Positions 41,682-50,015 of a DNA stretch of 64,000 nt are shown here, in pieces. The notes beneath the pieces were generated by a model that had not been told where the DNA came from, made no database searches, and saw nothing but the letters and a program-made list of their open reading frames with translations. Position 1 is the first letter of the stretch; each line of letters begins with the position of its first letter. The stretch is from Pelomonas nitida (GTDB taxonomy: Bacteria > Pseudomonadota > Gammaproteobacteria > Burkholderiales > Burkholderiaceae_C), in contig NZ_JBIGIA010000005.1 of assembly GCF_043555975.1 (NCBI RefSeq), forward strand, positions 1 through 64,000, given 5' to 3'. Position numbers and translations under genes: made by a program.

Positions 41682-42545
41682 ATGCCCCAGACCATCAACA
41701 CCAACATCGTCTCGCTGAACGCGCAGCGCAACCTGAACGCTTCGCAGTCATCGCTGTCGACGTCGATGCAGCGCCTGTCCTCCGGCCTGCGGGTGAACTC
41801 CGCGAAGGACGATGCGGCCGGTCTGGCGATTGCGGAACGCATGAACACCCAGGTGCGCGGCATGAACGTCGCCGTGCGCAACGCCAACGACGGCATCTCG
41901 CTGGCCCAGACGGCTGAAGGCGCGCTGGGCAAGGTCGGCGAGAACCTGCAGCGCATGCGGGAACTGACCGTCCAGGCCCGCAATTCCACCAACAGCGACT
42001 CGGACAAGGATTCGCTGAACAAGGAATTCGAGCAGCTGGCCTCGGAAATCTGGCGGATCATGAACGCCACGACGTTCAACGGCAAACCCATCCTGGCAGA
42101 CGCCAGCGGCCAGCCGCAGACCTTCCAGATCGGCGCGAACACGACGAGCAACGACTCGATCTCCGTCGCTGCACTGGACCTGACCAACGAACCGACGATG
42201 AGCGTCATCGTCGGCACCGGCACAGCCGTCCCGACGCCGATCGACAACACCGCCGACTTCGCCACACTCGGCACGGTCATCGACAACATCGACCGGGCGC
42301 TGGACTTCGTGAACAACACACGGGCCACGTTCGGCGCCATGCAGTCGCGCTTCGACGCGGTGATTTCGAATCTGCAGGTCGCCGTCGAGAACCAGACGGC
42401 CGCCCGCAGCCGCATCATGGATGCCGACTTCGCCCAGGAAACCTCCAACATGAGCCGGGCCCAGATCCTGCAGCAGGCCGGCAACGCCATGGTGGCGCAG
42501 GCCAACCAGCTGCCGCAGCAGGTGCTGTCGCTGCTGCAACGCTGA
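41682..42545 (+). CDS. Flagellin, copy 3 (divergent)
   Basis: The protein has 287 residues from the ATG at 41682, preceded by the ribosome-binding site GAGGAG. Terminal D0 domains match the other two flagellins (PQTINTNIVSLNAQRNLNAS; NAMVAQANQLPQQVLSLLQR). The middle differs: LTVQARNSTNSDSDKDSLNKEFEQLASEIWRIMNATTFNGKPIL, followed by ALDLTNEPTMSVIVGTGTAVPTPIDN. No convincing sigma-28 promoter is visible directly upstream, in contrast to copies 1 and 2, so its expression may be different. Confidence 0.97.
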   Translation: MPQTINTNIVSLNAQRNLNASQSSLSTSMQRLSSGLRVNSAKDDAAGLAIAERMNTQVRGMNVAVRNANDGISLAQTAEGALGKVGENLQRMRELTVQARNSTNSDSDKDSLNKEFEQLASEIWRIMNATTFNGKPILADASGQPQTFQIGANTTSNDSISVAALDLTNEPTMSVIVGTGTAVPTPIDNTADFATLGTVIDNIDRALDFVNNTRATFGAMQSRFDAVISNLQVAVENQTAARSRIMDADFAQETSNMSRAQILQQAGNAMVAQANQLPQQVLSLLQR

Positions 42546-42573
42546 AAATCTCAAAAAATTTCAGCCCGGGGCC

Positions 42574-42601
42574 TAAAGTTCCGGAAAACTCAGGCCGATA
42601 T
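42574..42601 (+). promoter_or_regulatory. Sigma-28-type promoter of fliD, inside the fliC3 terminator
   Basis: TAAAGTT (from 42574), 16 bases between TAAA and GCCGATAT (42594-42601). The -10 element forms most of the 5' arm of the fliC3 terminator hairpin. The predicted start near 42608 falls in the hairpin loop, so a fliD transcript cannot form the terminator. Confidence 0.7.
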
Positions 42602-42625
42602 CCCCCTGGCATATCGGCCTTTTTT
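42593..42625 (+). terminator. Rho-independent terminator after fliC3
   Basis: GGCCGATAT (42593-42601) and ATATCGGCC (42611-42619) make a perfect 9-bp stem with a 9-base loop, followed by six T residues. It ends 13 bases before the fliD start codon. Confidence 0.9.
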
Positions 42626-42638
42626 GCATTGTTGAGCC

Positions 42639-44132
42639 ATGGCCACCATCTCATCACTCGGTCTCGGAAGCGGCCTCGACGTTGAATCGCTCATCACCAA
42701 GTTGATGGCGGTCCAGCAGCAGCCGATCACGGACATCAACACGCGAACCAGCGGTCTCAAGACCAAGCTGTCGACCTACGGCACGCTGCAGAGCAATCTG
42801 TCGACGCTGAAGGATGCCGCCAACAAGCTCACCAACCCCGACACCTGGGCGGGCGCCAAGGCCACGTCCAGCGACGCCACGTCCGTGAGCGTCACGGCGT
42901 CCAGCGGCGCGGCGATCAGCAGCACGTCGATCAGCGTCAGCCAGCTGGCGGCACCGCAGACCCTGGCCTCCAGCACTTTCTCCAGCGCCACGAGCACCGT
43001 GGGCCAGGGCACCCTCACCATCGAACTCGGCAGCTGGGGCACGGACGGCGCCGGCGCCTCCACCTTCACGTCGAAGGCCAACACCACCCCGGTCACCATC
43101 ACCATCGGCCCGGGGCAGGACCAGCTGACGCAGATTCGCGACCAGATCAACGCCGCCGGCGCCGGCGTGCTGGCCTCCATCGTCACCGACGCCACCGGCT
43201 CCCGGTTGACCCTCACCTCCCGCAACAGCGGCGAGACCAACGGGTTCCGGGTCACCGTCAGCGATACCGACGGCGCCAACGGCGACGCCACCGGGCTGTC
43301 GCAACTGGCCTACGACCCCAGTGCCTCCGCCAGCCAGATGACGCAGACGCTGCCGGCGGCCAACGCGCGCGCCATCCTGAACGGCCTGCCGATCAGCTCC
43401 GAGACCAACTCCCTGACCTCGGCCATCGACGGGCTCAACATCACGCTGCTGCGCACCATCCCGCCCACCACGCCGGTCGTGCTCAGCGTGACCCAGGATG
43501 CGGACGCCATCAAGAAGGCCATCACCGACTTCACCACCGCCTACAACGCCGTCAACCAGTTGCTGCGCAACCAGACCAAGGTCGACACATCCGCGCTGAC
43601 CAGCAACATGACCAGCGATGCCATCGCTGCGGCACAGGCGGCGCGCGCGTCCAGCCTGCAAGGCGATGCCACCGCCATCGGCCTGCAAAACCAATTGCGC
43701 GGCCTGGCGGGCGGCGTGACCTCGCTGGGCGGCAGCCTCTCCCGCCTTGCCGACATCGGCCTGGCGCCCGGCACCGACGGCAACCTGCCCACGGCGGGCG
43801 CCAAGCTCGACAAGGCACTCACCAACCTCAGCGACCTGAAGCAGTTCTTCATGGGCGTCGACAAGAACGACGACAGCAACAACGGCTTCGCCGTTCGCAT
43901 CAGCACGCTGGTCACCAAGGCCCTGGGCGTGGATGGCAGCGTCTCCACGCGCCAGAAGGGCATCCAGGCCAACATCGACAGCAACAACAAGCAGGTGAAC
44001 GACCTGAACGACCGTTCGGCGTCGATGGAAAAGCGGCTGCGCGCGCAGTACGCCGCGCTGGACACCAAGATGAGCCAGCTGGGCAGCTTGTCCAACTACC
44101 TGAACCAGCAGATCACGCAGATGAACAAGTGA
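42639..44132 (+). CDS. fliD: Filament cap protein FliD
   Basis: FliD caps the filament tip and guides flagellin folding. The protein has 497 residues. The N-terminus ATISSLGLGSGLDVESLITKLMAVQQQPI is the FliD_N signature. The C-terminal FliD_C region includes FTTAYNAVNQLLRNQTKVD, LADIGLAPGTDGNL and the coiled-coil end SMEKRLRAQYAALDTKMSQLGSLSNYLNQQITQMNK. It is followed by a strong terminator, so it is probably a single-gene unit. No flaG gene lies between the flagellins and fliD. Confidence 0.97.
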   Translation: MATISSLGLGSGLDVESLITKLMAVQQQPITDINTRTSGLKTKLSTYGTLQSNLSTLKDAANKLTNPDTWAGAKATSSDATSVSVTASSGAAISSTSISVSQLAAPQTLASSTFSSATSTVGQGTLTIELGSWGTDGAGASTFTSKANTTPVTITIGPGQDQLTQIRDQINAAGAGVLASIVTDATGSRLTLTSRNSGETNGFRVTVSDTDGANGDATGLSQLAYDPSASASQMTQTLPAANARAILNGLPISSETNSLTSAIDGLNITLLRTIPPTTPVVLSVTQDADAIKKAITDFTTAYNAVNQLLRNQTKVDTSALTSNMTSDAIAAAQAARASSLQGDATAIGLQNQLRGLAGGVTSLGGSLSRLADIGLAPGTDGNLPTAGAKLDKALTNLSDLKQFFMGVDKNDDSNNGFAVRISTLVTKALGVDGSVSTRQKGIQANIDSNNKQVNDLNDRSASMEKRLRAQYAALDTKMSQLGSLSNYLNQQITQMNK

Positions 44133-44161
44133 GGCGCCCGACGCCCCACGCCCCACGCGAC

Positions 44162-44185
44162 GCGGCCTTCGGGCCGCTTTTTTTT
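44162..44185 (+). terminator. Rho-independent terminator after fliD
   Basis: GCGGCC, the stable TTCG tetraloop and GGCCGC are followed by eight T residues (44178-44185). Confidence 0.93.
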
Positions 44186-44270
44186 GCCTGCCACAGCGGC
44201 GCGGGTGCCGGCGCATTTCAATCCGGAGAAAAAACTTCACAGTCGAGTGCATGTCCGGGGACACCCCGGC

Positions 44271-44298
44271 TCAAGTTCTCCCCGGAGATGGCCGAAAA
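44271..44298 (+). promoter_or_regulatory. Sigma-28-type promoter of fliS
   Basis: TCAAGTT (from 44271), with 16 bases between TCAA and GCCGAAAA (44291-44298). The predicted start near 44305 decides the fliS start codon: only ATGs at 44333 or 44345 are downstream of it. Confidence 0.72.
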
Positions 44299-44332
44299 AC
44301 AGTCAACACGACGACGCCACCACCCCACTCCC

Positions 44333-44776
44333 ATGTACGGCAACATGTCCTCCCCCTTCGCAGCACGCAACCAGCGCGCCTCCATGTACGCCAAGGTTGG
44401 CCTGGAGACCGATGTGCAGGCCGCCACGCCGCACCGCCTGGTCGCCATGCTGTTCGACGGCGCCTTCGACGCGATGGCCCAGGCCGTGCAGGCCATCCAG
44501 GCCGGCAACGTCGAGCTCAAGGGTCGCGCGCTGTCCCGTGCGGTTCGCATCCTGGACGAAGGTCTGCGCGCCGGGCTGGACCTGTCGGCCGGCCAGCTGG
44601 CCACCGACCTGCGCGAGCTCTACGGCTATGTGTGCATGCGGCTGACGCAGGCCAACCTGCGGGGTGACGTGGCCGCCATCGAGGAATGCCAGCGCCTGCT
44701 GAGTCCGGTGCGCGAAGCCTGGGCCGCCATCGGCAACACGCCCGCCGCCCTCGGCAACGCCGCCCGCGCCGCATGA
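44333..44776 (+). CDS. fliS: Flagellin export chaperone FliS
   Basis: FliS binds flagellin C-termini and prevents early polymerisation. From the ATG at 44333 it has 147 residues (MYGNMSSPFAARNQRASMYAKVGLETDVQAATPHRLVAMLFDGAFDAMAQAV). The AY-x-x-V/ETDV...SPH-x-L pattern is typical. Frames extend upstream, but those starts lie inside or before the promoter. fliT overlaps or follows directly. Confidence 0.93.
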   Translation: MYGNMSSPFAARNQRASMYAKVGLETDVQAATPHRLVAMLFDGAFDAMAQAVQAIQAGNVELKGRALSRAVRILDEGLRAGLDLSAGQLATDLRELYGYVCMRLTQANLRGDVAAIEECQRLLSPVREAWAAIGNTPAALGNAARAA

Positions 44777-44811
44777 GCGCCGCCCTCCGCCACAAAACCG
44801 GTGAACCTGCA

Positions 44812-45111
44812 ATGAACTCTGAACTGCTGAACTACTACGAAGCCATCGAGCAGGCCAGCGCCGACATGCTCTCCGCCGCGCGTACTGGCAACTGGGACGA
44901 AGTCGTCAAGCTCGAAGGCGCTTGCGTGCTGCTGATCTCCCAGCTCAAGGCCGCCGCCAACGCCAGCCCGCTGGCGCCGGGCGAGTCGCAGCTCAAGACG
45001 CGCATCATGCAGCGCATCCTGCTGAACGACGCCGAGATCCGCCACCTCGCCGAGCCCTGGCTCGAAGACCTCGACCATGTGATGAAAGGCAAGAGTCGTC
45101 TGGTTCACTGA
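44812..45111 (+). CDS. fliT: Flagellar chaperone FliT-like protein
   Basis: The protein has 99 residues from the ATG at 44812 (MNSELLNYYEAIEQASADML). It is all-helical with the FliT-like centre TGNWDEVVKLEGACVLLISQLK. FliT binds FliD and FlhDC in enteric bacteria. An earlier in-frame ATG at 44773 overlaps the fliS stop as ATGA and would add 13 residues; translational coupling makes that start possible too. The call rests on size, position after fliS and the helix pattern. Confidence 0.78.
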   Translation: MNSELLNYYEAIEQASADMLSAARTGNWDEVVKLEGACVLLISQLKAAANASPLAPGESQLKTRIMQRILLNDAEIRHLAEPWLEDLDHVMKGKSRLVH

Positions 45112-45158
45112 ACGCCGGGTCGCAGCGGGCGTCGACCCGCGCGACTACGATCTTCCGC

Positions 45159-45899
45159 ATGACTCTCCCTGAAACCGCACCCGAAGAACTGCGGGTGACG
45201 TCCATCGCCGAGATCCAGGCCTATCTGAGGCAGTTGCAGCGCGAGCGAGCGTCCGTGATGCTGAACGCGCCCCCCGGTCACAGCCTGAACGGACATGTGT
45301 GCGCACTGGACGCCGACACCGACGTGCTGGGCGTGGAACTCGGCACCGACCCCGGCGGCATCAGCCAGGCGCTGGTAGCCGGCGGCGAGATCACGGCCGT
45401 GGCCTATCTGGGCACCATCAAGCTGCAGTTCGAGCTTGACAACGCCGTGCTCGTCAGCGGTGACCAAGGCGCCGTGCTGCGCAGCCGGGTGCCCACGCGG
45501 CTGTATCGCTTCCAGCGCCGCCAGTCCTTCCGCGTGCAACCCTCCGGCAGCATCTATCCGCGCGTCACGCTGCCGGGTGGCAGCCAGCCTGCACGAACCC
45601 TGCGTGTCCTGGACCTGAGCATCGGCGGCGTGGCGCTGGCGCTGCCCGCCGGCCTGGCAGGCGCGGTGCCACTGGCCATCGGCCAGGCATGTGGCGGCGT
45701 CACGCTGGAGCTGGACCGCACCACGACACTGCAGGTCGCGCTGCTGCCTCACCATGCCAGCGCCATCTCCGGCGAGGTCCGCGGCCTGCTGCAACTGGGC
45801 TGCGCGTTCGTCGACCTCGACACCACCACGATGCGGGCACTGCAGCTCTACGTCGACCAGACGCAGAAGCGCCGCCGGCTGTTGAAGCTCGACGCATGA
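45159..45899 (+). CDS. PilZ-domain flagellar brake protein (YcgR-like)
   Basis: The protein has 246 residues. The N-terminal YcgR domain (about 1-115) is followed by a PilZ domain with both c-di-GMP-binding motifs: RRQSFR in LYRFQRRQSFRVQ (R-x3-R) and D-x-S-x2-G in VLDLSIGGVAL. YcgR proteins slow or bias the motor when c-di-GMP is high. It lies just after fliST, which links the c-di-GMP enzymes elsewhere in the window to motor control. Its stop codon overlaps the next start as ATGA. Confidence 0.9.
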   Translation: MTLPETAPEELRVTSIAEIQAYLRQLQRERASVMLNAPPGHSLNGHVCALDADTDVLGVELGTDPGGISQALVAGGEITAVAYLGTIKLQFELDNAVLVSGDQGAVLRSRVPTRLYRFQRRQSFRVQPSGSIYPRVTLPGGSQPARTLRVLDLSIGGVALALPAGLAGAVPLAIGQACGGVTLELDRTTTLQVALLPHHASAISGEVRGLLQLGCAFVDLDTTTMRALQLYVDQTQKRRRLLKLDA

Positions 45900-46387
45900 A
45901 GCGCGCTGGCCAGCCCGGGTTCACGCTGATCGAGGTCGTGGTCACCACGGCCGTGCTGGCGATCATCGTGGCGGCGGCCGTGCCGACTTACGTCAGCTAC
46001 CTGGCTCGCCAGCGCCTGCGCCACGTGGCCGAGCTGCTGGAACAAGACCTGCGCCGCGCCCGCGAGCTCAGCGTCAACGATGGGCGCAACGTCTACGTCA
46101 CCTTCCACAGCGGGCCGCAATGGTGCTGGGGCTACAGCCGCACCGCGCCGTGCGACTGCGCCACCGGGCAGCCGCGCTGCGAAGTCGGTGGCCTGACGCA
46201 CCACGACTACAAGGGCACGCTGCTGCAGTCCGGCCAGGGCGTCACCTTCCAGGCGGGCCTGGGGCGGGCGCTGGACTGGACGCGCATCGGCCTCTCCAAC
46301 GACCGCAACCAGCAGCTCTACCTGGACCTCAACCCGCTGGGCCGGCCCACCATCTGCGGCTCCGACTCCCGCAAGGGAACTTGCTGA
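45896..46387 (+). CDS. GspH/FimT-type pseudopilin, orphan
   Basis: The protein has 163 residues. The prepilin peptidase site and hydrophobic helix are clear: GQPGFTLIEVVVTTAVLAIIVAAAVPTYVSYLARQRLRHVAELL, with cleavage expected between G and F. The globular part carries GspH-like features (RARELSVNDGRNVYVTFHSG) and several cysteines (CWGY, CDCATGQPRC, C-terminal CGSD and C) that could form disulfides. It is a minor pilin for type IV pili or type II secretion. No other pilus or secretion gene is nearby, and its start overlaps the PilZ gene stop, so expression is coupled to it. Confidence 0.88.
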   Translation: MKRAGQPGFTLIEVVVTTAVLAIIVAAAVPTYVSYLARQRLRHVAELLEQDLRRARELSVNDGRNVYVTFHSGPQWCWGYSRTAPCDCATGQPRCEVGGLTHHDYKGTLLQSGQGVTFQAGLGRALDWTRIGLSNDRNQQLYLDLNPLGRPTICGSDSRKGTC

Positions 46388-46429
46388 ACCCCGCTCGCTG
46401 AGCGCGTCAGCGCCGCGCCAGGAGGCTGT

Positions 46430-46462
46430 CGGGCTTTGGGCCTGGAGCGCGCCCAAAGCCCG
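46430..46462. terminator. Bidirectional hairpin between the pseudopilin gene and fliE
   Basis: CGGGCTTTGGGC (46430-46441) and GCCCAAAGCCCG (46451-46462) are a perfect 12-bp inverted repeat with a 9-base loop between two convergent genes. No long T-run follows on either strand. Confidence 0.65.
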
Positions 46463-46470
46463 AAAACCGC

Positions 46471-46797
46471 CTAGATCTGCATGTTCATGATCTCGGAATA
46501 GGCCGAGACCAGGCGGTTGCGCACCTGCAGCGTGGCCTGGAAGCCGATCTGCGCCTTTTGCATCGAGACCATGGTCTCTTCCAGGCTCACGGTCGGGTTG
46601 TCCAGCTGCACCTCGCGCTGCAGCCGCGACGCCTCGTTCTGCTGGGCGCTGACGTTCTTCAGCGCCTGCGTCATGGCGTCGCCGAAGCTCGCGCCCGTCG
46701 TGGCCGCAGGCTTGGGCGACAGCGGCGTGCCATTCACCGCCAGGCCGGCTCGGGCGGCCGCCTGGGCGAAGTCGAAGGGGCGCAGCTTCATGTCCAT
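46471..46797 (-). CDS. fliE: Hook-basal body complex protein FliE
   Basis: FliE links the MS-ring to the rod. The protein has 108 residues from the ATG at 46797 (MDMKLRPFDFAQAA). The C-terminal half is the typical FliE block: SRLQREVQLDNPTVSLEETMVSMQKAQIGFQATLQVRNRLVSAYSEIMNMQI. It is transcribed alone and divergently from fliF, as in enteric bacteria and Burkholderia. Confidence 0.95.
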   Translation of the reverse strand: MDMKLRPFDFAQAAARAGLAVNGTPLSPKPAATTGASFGDAMTQALKNVSAQQNEASRLQREVQLDNPTVSLEETMVSMQKAQIGFQATLQVRNRLVSAYSEIMNMQI

Positions 46798-46851
46798 GGG
46801 GTGGCACTGTGGCAGCAAGTCACGGGCGCGAAGCGCGGAGATGACGGGGTG

Positions 46852-46878
46852 GGGTCGGCCACTTCGGCGCTTTCTTGA
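46852..46878 (-). promoter_or_regulatory. Sigma-28-type promoter upstream of fliE
   Basis: On the minus strand TCAA (46878-46875), 15 bases and GCCGACCC (46859-46852). The -35 part and GCCGA match; the last three bases do not. The predicted leader to the fliE ATG is about 50 bases. Confidence 0.5.
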
Positions 46879-46944
46879 GGGGGGCGGGCCCGAATAATTT
46901 GCGCCATCGGTCGAATCCCGACCTTCCCTGTCGCCCACCCCTCG

Positions 46945-48642
46945 ATGGACAACGCCCTGAGCGCCCCCGCTGTCAACGCCCCGGTGATGATTTCGCCGAC
47001 CGAAGGACAGCCCAACTTCGTGCAGCGCCTCAACGGCCTGCCGCTGCGCAGCAAGCTGACCATGGGTGCTGGCCTGCTGGCGCTGGCGGGCTCGGTGCTG
47101 GCCATCACGTTGTGGTCGTCCCAGGGCGACTACCGGCCGCTCTACAGCGGCCTGGCCGACAAGGACGGCGGCGAGGTCATCGGCCAGCTGTCTGCCATGC
47201 AGGTGCCCTACAAGCACGAGGCCGGCGGCACCATCCTCGTGCCGGCCGGCCAGGTCTATGAGCTGCGCATGAAGCTGGCCGCCCAGGGTCTGCCCAAGGG
47301 CAGCGCCAACGGCGGCGCCGCCGGCTTCGAGCTGATGGACAAGTCCTCCATCGGCCAGACGCAGTTCGCCGAACGGCTGAACTTCCAGCGCGGCCTGCAG
47401 GGCGAGCTGGCGCGCACCATCAAGGAAATGCCCGACGTGGCCGACGCCCGCGTGCACCTGGCCATCCCGCAGCAGAACGGTTTCTTCCGCGAGCAGCAAA
47501 AGCCCAGCGCCAGCGTCATGCTGACACTGCGCGGCGGCCGCACGCTGGACCGCAACCAGATCGCCGGCATCGTCCACCTGGTCTCCAACGCGGTGCCCGA
47601 GCTGAACCCCAAGGCCGTCAGCATCTCCGACCAGACCGGCGCTCTGCTCTCGCAAAACGCCAACGACACGGCCACCGGGCTGGACACCCAGCAACTGCAG
47701 TTCAAGCAGCAGGTGGAGGCCGGCTTCAACAAGCGCATCTTCGAGCTGCTGGAACCCGTGGTGGGCCGCGACAACCTGCGCTCCACCGTCACCGCCGACC
47801 TGGACTTCTCGCAAACCGAGGCCACCGCCGAGGAATACCGCCCCAACCAGGGCCCCAACACCCAGGCCACGGTGCGCTCCAGCCAGAACAGCGAGAGCAC
47901 GAACGCCAACGCCGCGCTGCCCACCGGCGTGCCGGGCGCCGCCACCAACCAGCCGCCCGTGCCGGCCACGGCGCCGATCAACGGTGCCAGCGCGCCGCTG
48001 CAGGCCGCCCAGGGTGGCGCCGGCACGAACAGCAGCCGGCGCGAGCAGGTGACGAACTACGAAGTCGACAAGACCGTGCGCGTCACGCGCGGCTCGGTCG
48101 GCAACGTGCGGCGCCTGAACGCGGCCATCGTCGTGAACCACCGCACGCAGACCGACGCCAAGGGCAAGACCACCACGCAGCCCGTGCCGCCCGAGGAAAT
48201 CGCGCGCCTGACGGACCTCGTCAAGGAAGCCATGGGCTTCAACGCCGACCGTGGCGACTCGGTCAAGGTCGTCAGCGCGCCCTTCATCGTCGACAAGACC
48301 GAGCCGACGGACGTGCCGATCTGGAAGCAGCCCTGGCTGCTGGACCTCGCACGCAGCGCCATCGTGCCGCTGGCCTTCGTCGCCATCGCGCTGATCGCCG
48401 TGTTCGGCATGATCCGCCCCGCCATCAAGGCCGCCGCGCCGCTGCCGCCGGAGGAAAAGCCGGCCGAGACCGTCGACGAGGTCGTGGACGACGTCGAGTT
48501 GCTGCCCGGCGCCGATGGCATGCCCAAGCTGGAAGCCCCACTGCACAACGAAAAACTCGAGCGTGCCCGCGCCCTGGCCCGCGACAATCCGGTTGCGGTC
48601 GCCAACATCATGCGCGACTGGATGTCGGGAGAGGCTGCGTGA
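46945..48642 (+). CDS. fliF: Flagellar MS-ring protein FliF
   Basis: FliF forms the membrane ring on which the basal body is built. The protein has 565 residues. There are two transmembrane helices: LTMGAGLLALAGSVLAITLW near residue 35 and SAIVPLAFVAIALIAVFGMI near residue 475. Periplasmic ring-building motifs lie between (YRPLYSGLADKDGGEVIGQL, KSSIGQTQFAERLNFQRGLQGELARTI). The C-terminal FliG-binding tail ends RALARDNPVAVANIMRDWMSG. It begins the long fliF-fliR run. Confidence 0.97.
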   Translation: MDNALSAPAVNAPVMISPTEGQPNFVQRLNGLPLRSKLTMGAGLLALAGSVLAITLWSSQGDYRPLYSGLADKDGGEVIGQLSAMQVPYKHEAGGTILVPAGQVYELRMKLAAQGLPKGSANGGAAGFELMDKSSIGQTQFAERLNFQRGLQGELARTIKEMPDVADARVHLAIPQQNGFFREQQKPSASVMLTLRGGRTLDRNQIAGIVHLVSNAVPELNPKAVSISDQTGALLSQNANDTATGLDTQQLQFKQQVEAGFNKRIFELLEPVVGRDNLRSTVTADLDFSQTEATAEEYRPNQGPNTQATVRSSQNSESTNANAALPTGVPGAATNQPPVPATAPINGASAPLQAAQGGAGTNSSRREQVTNYEVDKTVRVTRGSVGNVRRLNAAIVVNHRTQTDAKGKTTTQPVPPEEIARLTDLVKEAMGFNADRGDSVKVVSAPFIVDKTEPTDVPIWKQPWLLDLARSAIVPLAFVAIALIAVFGMIRPAIKAAAPLPPEEKPAETVDEVVDDVELLPGADGMPKLEAPLHNEKLERARALARDNPVAVANIMRDWMSGEAA

Positions 48643-48651
48643 CTGTGAACC

Positions 48652-48725
48652 CCTCGTCCGGTCTCGCCTCGCTGAATGCGGGCGCGCCCGGCCGATCCCC
48701 CGAGGGGACGGCGATGCGCGCGGCC
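48652..48725 (+). repeat. Dispersed intergenic repeat, copy 4 (partial)
   Basis: In the fliF-fliG gap: CCCCTCGTCCGGTCTCG, CGCTGAATGCGGGC and GATCCCCCGAGGGGACGGCG match the head of copies 3 and 5. The central stem breaks off after GATGCGCGCGGCCAG, and the tail is missing. Confidence 0.6.
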
Positions 48726-48767
48726 AGAGAGGCGATGCACTACGCTTGCGGGGCGTGAGGTTTGAAT

Positions 48768-49763
48768 ATGGACGACAAAGGCACAGAAAACGCCGCAATC
48801 CTGCTGATGTCGCTGGGCGAAGAAGAGGCCAGCGAGGTCTTCAAGCATCTGTCGCCCAAGGAAGTGCAGGCACTGGGCGAGACGATCGCCAAGCTCAAGG
48901 TCATCAAGCGTGCCCAGGTCGAGTACGTGCTCGACAAGTTCGACGTCGTGGCCGAGACGCACAGCACGCTGGTCACCGACACCGACGAGTACGTGCGCGC
49001 CGTGCTGCGCAAGGCGCTGGGCGAGGACAAGGCCAACCTGCTGCTGGACCGCATCCTGCAGGGCAGCGACGTGTCCTCCATCGAGAGCCTGAAGTGGATG
49101 GACGCCGCCAGCGTGGCCGAGCTGCTGCGCAACGAGCACCCGCAGATCATCGCGGCCATCCTGGCCCACCTGGACTTCGACCAGACCAGCTCGGTGCTCA
49201 AGCTGTTCACCGAGCGCGGCCGCAACGAGGTGCTGATCCGCATCGCCACGCTGGACGGCATCCAGCCGACCGCGCTGAAAGACCTCAACGAGGTCATGAG
49301 CCAGATCCTGGCCGGCGGCGAGCGCATGAAGAAGAGCTCGCTGGGCGGCGCCAAGACGGCGGCCGAGATCATCAACATGATGGGCTCCAGCGTCGAGGCC
49401 TCGGTGCTGGACTACATCCGCGAGGCCGACTCCGACCTGGCGCAGAAGATCATGGACAACATGTTCACGTTCGACGACGTGAACAAGATCGACGACAAAG
49501 GCATCCAGGCCGTGCTCAAGGAAGTGCAGAGCGAGAGCCTCATCGTCGCGCTCAAGGGCGCCAGCGCCGACCTGCGCGAGAAGATCTTCCGCAACATGTC
49601 CAGCCGTGCCGCGGAGACGCTGCGCGAAGACCTGGAGACGCGCGGCCCGGTGCGGCTGTCGGAGGTCGAGGCCGAACAGAAGGAAATGCTCAAGATCGTG
49701 CGTCGCCTGGTCGACGAAGGCCAGATCGTGCTGGCCGGCGGCGGCGACGACCAATTCGTATAG
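48768..49763 (+). CDS. fliG: Flagellar motor switch protein FliG
   Basis: FliG couples the rotor to the stator. The protein has 331 residues from the ATG at 48768 (MDDKGTENAAILLMSLGEEEA). It contains the middle-domain EHPQ motif (LLRNEHPQIIAAILAHLD) and the C-terminal torque helix region with conserved charges (NMFTFDDVNKIDDKGIQAVLKEV, DLREKIFRNMSSRAAETLREDLETRGPVRLSEVE). It is a highly conserved protein of expected length. Confidence 0.97.
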   Translation: MDDKGTENAAILLMSLGEEEASEVFKHLSPKEVQALGETIAKLKVIKRAQVEYVLDKFDVVAETHSTLVTDTDEYVRAVLRKALGEDKANLLLDRILQGSDVSSIESLKWMDAASVAELLRNEHPQIIAAILAHLDFDQTSSVLKLFTERGRNEVLIRIATLDGIQPTALKDLNEVMSQILAGGERMKKSSLGGAKTAAEIINMMGSSVEASVLDYIREADSDLAQKIMDNMFTFDDVNKIDDKGIQAVLKEVQSESLIVALKGASADLREKIFRNMSSRAAETLREDLETRGPVRLSEVEAEQKEMLKIVRRLVDEGQIVLAGGGDDQFV

Positions 49764-49771
49764 CAATGACG

Positions 49772-49983
49772 CCCCTCGTCCAGTCCCGCACCGCTGAACG
49801 CGGGCGTTCCTGGCCGGGACCGCTCTGCGGCCGGCAGCCACAGAGCTTCGGCAGGCACAGCGCGCCCACAGGGCGCACTGTGTCCGGCCTCAGCCCCCAA
49901 GGGGACGGCGATGCTTGCGGCATCAAGCCGCAAGCACATCGCCATGGCGGGCCGGCTTGGGAGCGGCCCGGCGCTCGGCCCGA
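49772..49983 (+). repeat. Dispersed intergenic repeat, copy 5 (complete, with extra arm)
   Basis: This fills the fliG-fliH gap. Head CCCCTCGTCC and GCTGAACGCGGGCG. Then an additional imperfect palindromic block (49820-49890) including GCGCGCCCACAGGGCGCAC. Then the central hairpin (49907-49943) with arms GGCGATG/CATCGCC and CTTGCGGC/GCCGCAAG, and the tail GGGCCGGCTTGGGAGCGGCC with CGGCGCTCGGCCCG. The hairpin and tail are nearly identical to copy 3. Confidence 0.75.
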
Positions 49984-50015
49984 AATGCGGCACGATGCGG
50001 ATCGGAGTCATTGAT

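Noticed and set aside
44129..44332. Upstream starts of fliS (including the ATG at 44287)
   Set aside because: They lie before or inside the predicted sigma-28 promoter at 44271-44298 and encode a non-FliS leader.
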